A DNA stretch of 64,000 nucleotides from Lentibacillus daqui. Its GTDB lineage: Bacteria; Bacillota; Bacilli; Bacillales; Amphibacillaceae. The notes beneath the pieces are model-generated. The model ran no database searches. It was not told the DNA's origin and worked only from the letters and a program-made list of their open reading frames with translations. Shown here piece after piece: positions 59,301-64,000 of the stretch. Position numbers and translations under genes: made by a program. Every line of letters begins with the position of its first letter. Within the stretch, counting starts at the first letter, position 1. The stretch covers positions 1,240,001 through 1,304,000 of the forward strand of contig NZ_CP114176.1 of the NCBI RefSeq assembly GCF_027186265.1, written 5' to 3'.

Positions 59301-60095
59301 ATGGCTGGATCAACACTGGAAATAAAAGATCTTCATGTGTCAATTGAAGAAAGAGAGATTTTAAAAGGTGTCAACCTTACAATAAAAGGTGGCGAATTTC
59401 ATGCGGTAATGGGACCAAACGGAACAGGGAAATCGACCCTTGCATCAGCGATCATGGGTCATCCTAAATATGAAGTAACCCAAGGCAGTGTTTTGTTGGA
59501 TGGAAAAGATGTTTTGGAAATGGAAGTTGATGAACGAGCACGTGCGGGACTGTTCCTTGGTATGCAATATCCAAGTGAGATCAGTGGAGTGACAACTTCA
59601 GACTTTTTGCGTTCTTCCATTAATGCACGTCGTGAAGAGGGCGATGAAATTCCGCTCATGAAGTTTATCAAAGAAATGGATAGTACGTTAGATTACCTTG
59701 AAATTGATAAAAACATGGCACAGCGCTATTTGAATGAAGGTTTCTCCGGTGGTGAGAAGAAACGTAATGAAATTCTCCAATTAATGATGATTAAACCGGA
59801 AATTGCCATTTTGGATGAAATCGACTCTGGTTTGGACATTGACGCGCTTAAAGTTGTTTCCAAAGGTATTAACAAATTACGTGATGAAAATTTTGGCTGC
59901 CTGATTATTACCCACTATCAACGCCTGTTGAACTACATCACACCGGATGTTGTTCATGTCATGATGCAAGGCCGTGTCGTTAAATCCGGCGGTCCGGAAC
60001 TTGCTCAGCGTCTGGAGGCTGAAGGTTATGACTGGATCAAGGAAGAATTGGGAATTGAAGACGAAGTTGCTGAAACACAAGAGCAAAATGCGTAA
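59301..60095 (+). CDS. sufC: Fe-S cluster assembly ATPase SufC
   Basis: A 264-residue ABC-type ATPase of the SUF machine; it is soluble and drives conformational change in the SufBD scaffold rather than transport. It has Walker A GPNGTGKST (about 37-45), a SufC-type signature FSGGEKKRNEI (about 151), and Walker B ILDEIDSGLDIDAL. ATGGAGG precedes the ATG. First gene of sufC-sufD-sufS-sufU-sufB, the gene order of B. subtilis. Confidence 0.97.
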   Translation: MAGSTLEIKDLHVSIEEREILKGVNLTIKGGEFHAVMGPNGTGKSTLASAIMGHPKYEVTQGSVLLDGKDVLEMEVDERARAGLFLGMQYPSEISGVTTSDFLRSSINARREEGDEIPLMKFIKEMDSTLDYLEIDKNMAQRYLNEGFSGGEKKRNEILQLMMIKPEIAILDEIDSGLDIDALKVVSKGINKLRDENFGCLIITHYQRLLNYITPDVVHVMMQGRVVKSGGPELAQRLEAEGYDWIKEELGIEDEVAETQEQNA

Positions 60096-60113
60096 AAGAT
60101 AGGAGGGGTATTG

Positions 60114-61421
60114 ATGACTGTTGAAACAAGGCTGCCATATGATCAAGCTTATATCAATCAATTTTCACAGGAAAGAAACGAACCGGAATGGATGCGGGAA
60201 ATACGCCTCCATGCATTGGAACAAGCTGACGTGCTTGAAATGCCTAAACCGGATAAAACGAAAATCGGCAAATGGAATTTCAGCCAATTTAAACATACTG
60301 CACAAGGTGAAAGGATATCTTCACTTGGTGAACTGCCAGCTGAAATCCAGGAGTTTCTCGATCAGGAAAATAAACCGGAAAATCTGATAATCCAACGAAA
60401 TCACACCATTGCCTATGCATCATTAACAGATGAATTAAAGGAAAAGGGTGTTATTTTCACAGATATTTTCACTGCACTAACCGAGCATGAGGATTTGGTC
60501 AAGCGGTATTATATGAAAGATGCCGTATCGATTGATGAACATCGTTTAACTGCATTGCATGCGGCATTAATGAATGGCGGTGTGTTCGTTTATGTACCAA
60601 AAAATGTTCAACTTGACACCCCGCTGCAATCTATTTTCTGGCAGGAAGACCCGGAAGCGGCCATCTTTAATCATGTGCTTGTGGTTGCCGATGAAAATAG
60701 TTCGTTAACATATGTGGAAAACTACATTTCCAGTAATCATGAGGAACAAACAGTTGCTAACATTGTGACGGAAGTTATTGCGCAAAATAATGCCAAGATC
60801 GCCTTTGGTGCGGTTGATAATTTTGCTGAAGGCACAACAACATACTCCAATCGCCGTGGTGTAACTTATCGTGATGCAACGATTGATTGGGCATTGGGAC
60901 AAATGAATGATGGAAATACAGTTGCTGAGAATATTACACATTTGGTTGGCGATAATTCCAATTCCAATGCCAAAATGGTATCAGTAGGTCGTGGAAAGCA
61001 AACTCAAAATTTCCAATCCCAAATTGTCCACTTCGGTAAAAATACAGAAGGTTATATATTACAACATGGTGTCATGAAAGATAAGTCAACGGCTATTTTT
61101 AATGGAATCGGCAAAATTGAACATGGTGCATCGAAATCAAATGCAGAACAAGAATCCCGGGTACTCATGTTAAGTGAACGGGCGCGTGGGGATGCCAACC
61201 CAATTCTATTGATTGATGAAGACGATGTCATGGCTGGTCATGCTGCATCAGTCGGCAGGGTTGACCCAGTACAAATGTATTATCTAATGAGCAGGGGAAT
61301 AACCAAAACGGAGGCAGAACGCTTGATTATTCATGGTTTCCTGGAACCGGTTGTCGGCCAGTTGCCAATTGAATCAGTCAAAAAACAACTGTCAGAAGTC
61401 ATTGAGAGGAAGGTTTACTAA
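60114..61421 (+). CDS. sufD: Fe-S cluster assembly protein SufD
   Basis: A 435-residue right-handed beta-helix scaffold protein that pairs with SufB. The C-terminal conserved region has HGASKSNAEQESRVLMLSERA and GHAASVGRVDPVQMYYLMSRG. The ATG at 60114 follows AGGAGGGG; the TTG at 60111 is too close. The last base is the first base of the sufS start (TAATG), giving tight coupling. Confidence 0.96.
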   Translation: MTVETRLPYDQAYINQFSQERNEPEWMREIRLHALEQADVLEMPKPDKTKIGKWNFSQFKHTAQGERISSLGELPAEIQEFLDQENKPENLIIQRNHTIAYASLTDELKEKGVIFTDIFTALTEHEDLVKRYYMKDAVSIDEHRLTALHAALMNGGVFVYVPKNVQLDTPLQSIFWQEDPEAAIFNHVLVVADENSSLTYVENYISSNHEEQTVANIVTEVIAQNNAKIAFGAVDNFAEGTTTYSNRRGVTYRDATIDWALGQMNDGNTVAENITHLVGDNSNSNAKMVSVGRGKQTQNFQSQIVHFGKNTEGYILQHGVMKDKSTAIFNGIGKIEHGASKSNAEQESRVLMLSERARGDANPILLIDEDDVMAGHAASVGRVDPVQMYYLMSRGITKTEAERLIIHGFLEPVVGQLPIESVKKQLSEVIERKVY

Positions 61422-62641
61422 TGGATGTCAATGCCATACGGGAACAGTTTCCCACGTTACATCAGGAAGTGAACGGGCATCCTTTGGTATATCTTGATTC
61501 ATCAGCAACGTCGCAAAAGCCATTGAAGGTAATCGATGCAATTGACACATATTATCGTAATGATAATTCAAATGTTCATCGTGGTGTGCATACATTAGGC
61601 TCACGGGCTACTGAAAAGTATGAAGGAGCACGGGAGAAAGTACGCCGGTTTTTGAATGCAAAGAGTACTGCGGAGGTTATTTTCACCCGGGGAACAACAA
61701 CCTCAATTAATACGGTTGCGTACAGTTATGCGCGAAGTACATTACAAGCGGACGATGAAATTTTGATTACGCCGATGGAACACCATAGTAATATTATTCC
61801 CTGGCAACAGACGGCAAAAGCAACAGGCGCGACTTTAAAATATTTGCCGTTGCAAGCAGATGGTACGATATCGCTGGCAGACGTGCGTGAAGCTGTTTCC
61901 GATAAGACGAAAATCGTTGCCATTGCCCATGTTTCCAACGTCTTGGGAACCATTAATCCGGTAAAAGAAATTACCCAAATCGCCCATCAACATGGTGCTG
62001 TGATGCTTGTTGACGGGGCACAGGGAGCACCCCATATGCAAGTAGATGTTCAAGATCTGGATTGTGATTTTTACGCATTTTCCGGACATAAAATGTGTGG
62101 TCCTACAGGCATTGGGGTATTATATGGAAAACGTGAGCTTCTGGAAGATATGGAACCGGTAGAATTTGGCGGCGAAATGATTGACTTTGTTAATTTGTAC
62201 GATTCTACCTGGAAGGAGCTTCCATGGAAGTTTGAAGGTGGTACACCAATCATTGCCGGGGCAATAGGACTTGGTGCTGCGATTGACTTTTTGCATGAAG
62301 TTGGCATGGAAAACATTACAGCGCACGAACATGAACTGGCAGCCTATGCTCAATCTAAACTTCGTGCTATAGATAGAATTACGGTTTATGGTCCACAAGA
62401 ACGTGCAGCGTTGGTTACGTTTAATTTGGATGATGTGCATCCGCATGATGTATCCACTGTACTTGATGCGGAAGGGATTGCAGTTCGTGCCGGCCATCAT
62501 TGTGCCCAGCCGTTGATGAAATGGTTAAACGTAACGGCTACTGCAAGGGCAAGCTTTTATTTGTATAATACGATGGAAGATATTGATCGGCTTGTAGAGG
62601 GACTCTTGAAAACAAAGGAGTATTTTGGTGATGTCTTTTAA
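61421..62641 (+). CDS. sufS: Cysteine desulfurase SufS
   Basis: PLP enzyme of 406 residues that takes sulfur from cysteine as a persulfide and hands it to SufU. The PLP lysine is in FSGHKMCGPTG (about residue 224), and the catalytic Cys in VRAGHHCAQPLM (about 361). NVHRGVHTLGSRAT is the type II (SufS) N-terminal landmark. Starts on the last base of the sufD stop and overlaps sufU by 11 bases. Confidence 0.97.
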   Translation: MDVNAIREQFPTLHQEVNGHPLVYLDSSATSQKPLKVIDAIDTYYRNDNSNVHRGVHTLGSRATEKYEGAREKVRRFLNAKSTAEVIFTRGTTTSINTVAYSYARSTLQADDEILITPMEHHSNIIPWQQTAKATGATLKYLPLQADGTISLADVREAVSDKTKIVAIAHVSNVLGTINPVKEITQIAHQHGAVMLVDGAQGAPHMQVDVQDLDCDFYAFSGHKMCGPTGIGVLYGKRELLEDMEPVEFGGEMIDFVNLYDSTWKELPWKFEGGTPIIAGAIGLGAAIDFLHEVGMENITAHEHELAAYAQSKLRAIDRITVYGPQERAALVTFNLDDVHPHDVSTVLDAEGIAVRAGHHCAQPLMKWLNVTATARASFYLYNTMEDIDRLVEGLLKTKEYFGDVF

Positions 62642-63065
62642 CCTCGATACACTATACCGAAAAGTAATCATGGACCATTATAAAAATCCACGCAACAAGG
62701 GTACAGTAGAAGGCGATGCGCTGACTGTCGATATGAATAACCCGACATGTGGAGATCGCATTCAGCTGCAATTACAAGTAGAAGACGGTATTGTCAAGAA
62801 TGCTAAATTTAATGGAGAAGGTTGTTCCATTAGTATGGCATCGGCGTCCATGATGACACAGGCAATCAAAGGGAAACATATTAATGATGCATTAAAAATG
62901 TCAAAAACATTTTCCAACATGATGCTTGGAGAAGATGTTGACATGGAAGAGGCAGATTTTGATGACATTGCAGCATTGCAGGGTGTTTCCCAATTTCCTG
63001 CAAGAATTAAATGCGCAACCCTTGCATGGAAAGCGATGGAAAAAGGGGTCCACGAAGATAAATAG
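62631..63065 (+). CDS. sufU: Zinc-dependent sulfurtransferase SufU
   Basis: A 144-residue IscU-like protein which in Firmicutes accepts sulfur from SufS through zinc-ligand exchange rather than acting as scaffold. The three ligand cysteines are Cys40 (NPTCGDRI), one in GEGCSISMAS and one in RIKCATLAW. The start ATG at 62631 has AAAGGAG 10 bases ahead; GTG 62628 and TTG 62625 are in frame. The 18-20 residue insert between the second and third cysteines typical of SufU is present. Confidence 0.96.
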   Translation: MSFNLDTLYRKVIMDHYKNPRNKGTVEGDALTVDMNNPTCGDRIQLQLQVEDGIVKNAKFNGEGCSISMASASMMTQAIKGKHINDALKMSKTFSNMMLGEDVDMEEADFDDIAALQGVSQFPARIKCATLAWKAMEKGVHEDK

Positions 63066-63144
63066 GCGCCGGTCATTTGCAAGCCTGGAGAAAATGAACT
63101 GGCCACAGGGTTAGGAAGGATCATACCTTAAAGGAGGTTTTTTC

Positions 63145-64000
63145 ATGGCTAAGAATATGCCAGAAATGGAAGAGTATAAATATGGATTTCATGATAAAGA
63201 TGTCTCTATTTTTCGTACGGAACGAGGTTTAACGCCAAAAGTAGTTGAAGAAATTTCGAGAATGAAAGAGGAACCACAATGGATGCTGGATTATCGCCTG
63301 AAAGCATTGGATCATTTTTATAAGCGGCCAATGCCACAATGGGGCGGTGACCTGTCTGAATTGGATTTTGATGAAATAGTTTATTACGTTAAACCATCTG
63401 AACGCCAGGGAAAAACATGGGATGAGGTTCCTGATGAAATCAAACAAACATTTGACAAGTTAGGAATTCCGGAAGCAGAACAAAAATATTTGGCAGGGGT
63501 TTCCGCCCAATATGAATCTGAAGTTGTTTATTCCAGCCTGAAAGAGGATCTGGAGGCAATGGGTATCATTTTTAAAGATACGGATACAGCACTTCAGGAA
63601 CATGAAGAATTATTCAAGGAATACTTCGGTAAAGCTATCCCGCCAACAGATAATAAATTTGCTGCCCTTAACTCAGCCGTCTGGTCTGGTGGATCATTCA
63701 TTTATGTACCAAAAGGTGTAAAAACAACGACACCATTGCAAGCATATTTCCGTATCAACTCGGAGAATATGGGACAATTTGAACGGACGCTGATCATTGT
63801 TGATGAAGGTGCTTCTGTCCATTATGTAGAAGGTTGTACGGCGCCAGTCTATACGACGAATTCATTGCATAGCGCGGTTGTGGAGATCTTTGTTAAAAAA
63901 GACGCATACTGCCGCTATACAACGATCCAAAACTGGGCAAACAATGTTTATAATCTGGTAACGAAACGTGCGACATGTGAGGCTAACGCGACAATGGAGT
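63145..64000 (+). CDS. sufB: Fe-S cluster assembly protein SufB, 3' end outside window
   Basis: The first 285 codons of the SufB scaffold, which assembles Fe-S clusters in complex with SufC and SufD (full family length about 465). MAKNMPEMEEYKYGFHDKDV is the usual start, SAVWSGGSFIYVPKGVK and VHYVEGCTAPVY are conserved. AAAGGAGG precedes the ATG. The frame is open to the last base. A hairpin-forming sequence (GCCGGTCATTT...AATGAACTGGC) lies in the 79-base gap after sufU. Confidence 0.97.
   Translation, partial: MAKNMPEMEEYKYGFHDKDVSIFRTERGLTPKVVEEISRMKEEPQWMLDYRLKALDHFYKRPMPQWGGDLSELDFDEIVYYVKPSERQGKTWDEVPDEIKQTFDKLGIPEAEQKYLAGVSAQYESEVVYSSLKEDLEAMGIIFKDTDTALQEHEELFKEYFGKAIPPTDNKFAALNSAVWSGGSFIYVPKGVKTTTPLQAYFRINSENMGQFERTLIIVDEGASVHYVEGCTAPVYTTNSLHSAVVEIFVKKDAYCRYTTIQNWANNVYNLVTKRATCEANATME

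Noticed and set aside
1..64000. CRISPR array, intact insertion sequence or prophage
   Set aside because: No regularly spaced direct repeats, no transposase or integrase reading frame and no phage structural genes were seen on either strand.

Overview
The window is a chromosomal segment of a low-to-moderate G+C Gram-positive rod of the Bacillaceae. The genus is not certain; the gene order and content suggest the Virgibacillus/Oceanobacillus/Lentibacillus neighbourhood (inference). Evidence for Bacillaceae includes a bacillithiol gene (bshB2), HPr kinase with Crh, CggR control of glycolysis, CtsR, CggR and FadR operators that fit the Bacillus subtilis consensus, a SAM (S-box) riboswitch, SufU-type Fe-S assembly, and long blocks collinear with B. 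subtilis.

Layout. 1-4.3 kb: 3' part of uvrA, a yojF/bshB2 pair and a yvlC/yvlD pair. 4.5-7.5 kb: hprK-lgt-ppaX-yvoF operon. 7.9-9.6 kb: glpD behind a structured leader. 9.8-15.8 kb: a TPR gene, trxB, then nudix(yvcI)-rapZ-yvcK-whiA-crh. A consensus CcpA site lies just ahead of crh. 15.9-17.4 kb: clpP (minus strand) with a CtsR operator on its promoter and a 217-bp repeat in its leader, then a tRNA-Arg(CCG). 17.6-25 kb: a glutaredoxin-like gene and the glycolytic operon cggR-gapA-pgk-tpiA-gpmI-eno. 25-28.5 kb: nucleoside hydrolase, nitroreductase and a lone ptsI (minus). 28.7-36.2 kb: secG-est-rnr, a manganese ABC transporter set between rnr and smpB, then smpB and ssrA (tmRNA). 36.2-42 kb is the accessory part: two tandem AhpD/CMD genes, broken fragments, a SinI-like antirepressor peptide, an M42 peptidase, a nucleotidyltransferase/HEPN toxin-antitoxin pair with a frameshifted toxin, a luciferase-like oxidoreductase, and a 35-residue zinc-ribbon peptide flanked by repeated palindromes. 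42-47.8 kb: isocitrate lyase, a second nitroreductase, a CNNM/HlyC-type membrane protein and a CopB-type P-type ATPase. 48-53.5 kb: fadN-fadA-fadE with a FadR operator. 53.8-58.5 kb: yusI, gcvH, yusF, yusE, and metNPQ under a SAM riboswitch. 58.7-64 kb: a 56-residue orphan protein and sufCDSU-sufB (cut by the window end).

How it fits together. Central carbon flow and its control are concentrated in the first 28 kb: HPrK/P modifies HPr and Crh, PpaX removes the pyrophosphate made by HPrK/P, EI (ptsI) starts the PTS chain, CggR senses fructose-1,6-bisphosphate, YvcK/RapZ handle gluconeogenic and cell-wall precursor balance, and glpD feeds glycerol into the pathway. The second half joins fatty-acid beta-oxidation (fadNAE) to the glyoxylate-shunt enzyme isocitrate lyase, lipoyl/one-carbon chemistry (gcvH), methionine uptake and Fe-S cluster assembly. 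The most unusual parts are the decaying accessory segment at 36-42 kb, the palindrome cluster around the 35-residue peptide, and the two copies of a repeat with imperfect inverted ends placed directly in front of clpP and gcvH. No CRISPR array, intact insertion sequence or prophage was seen.
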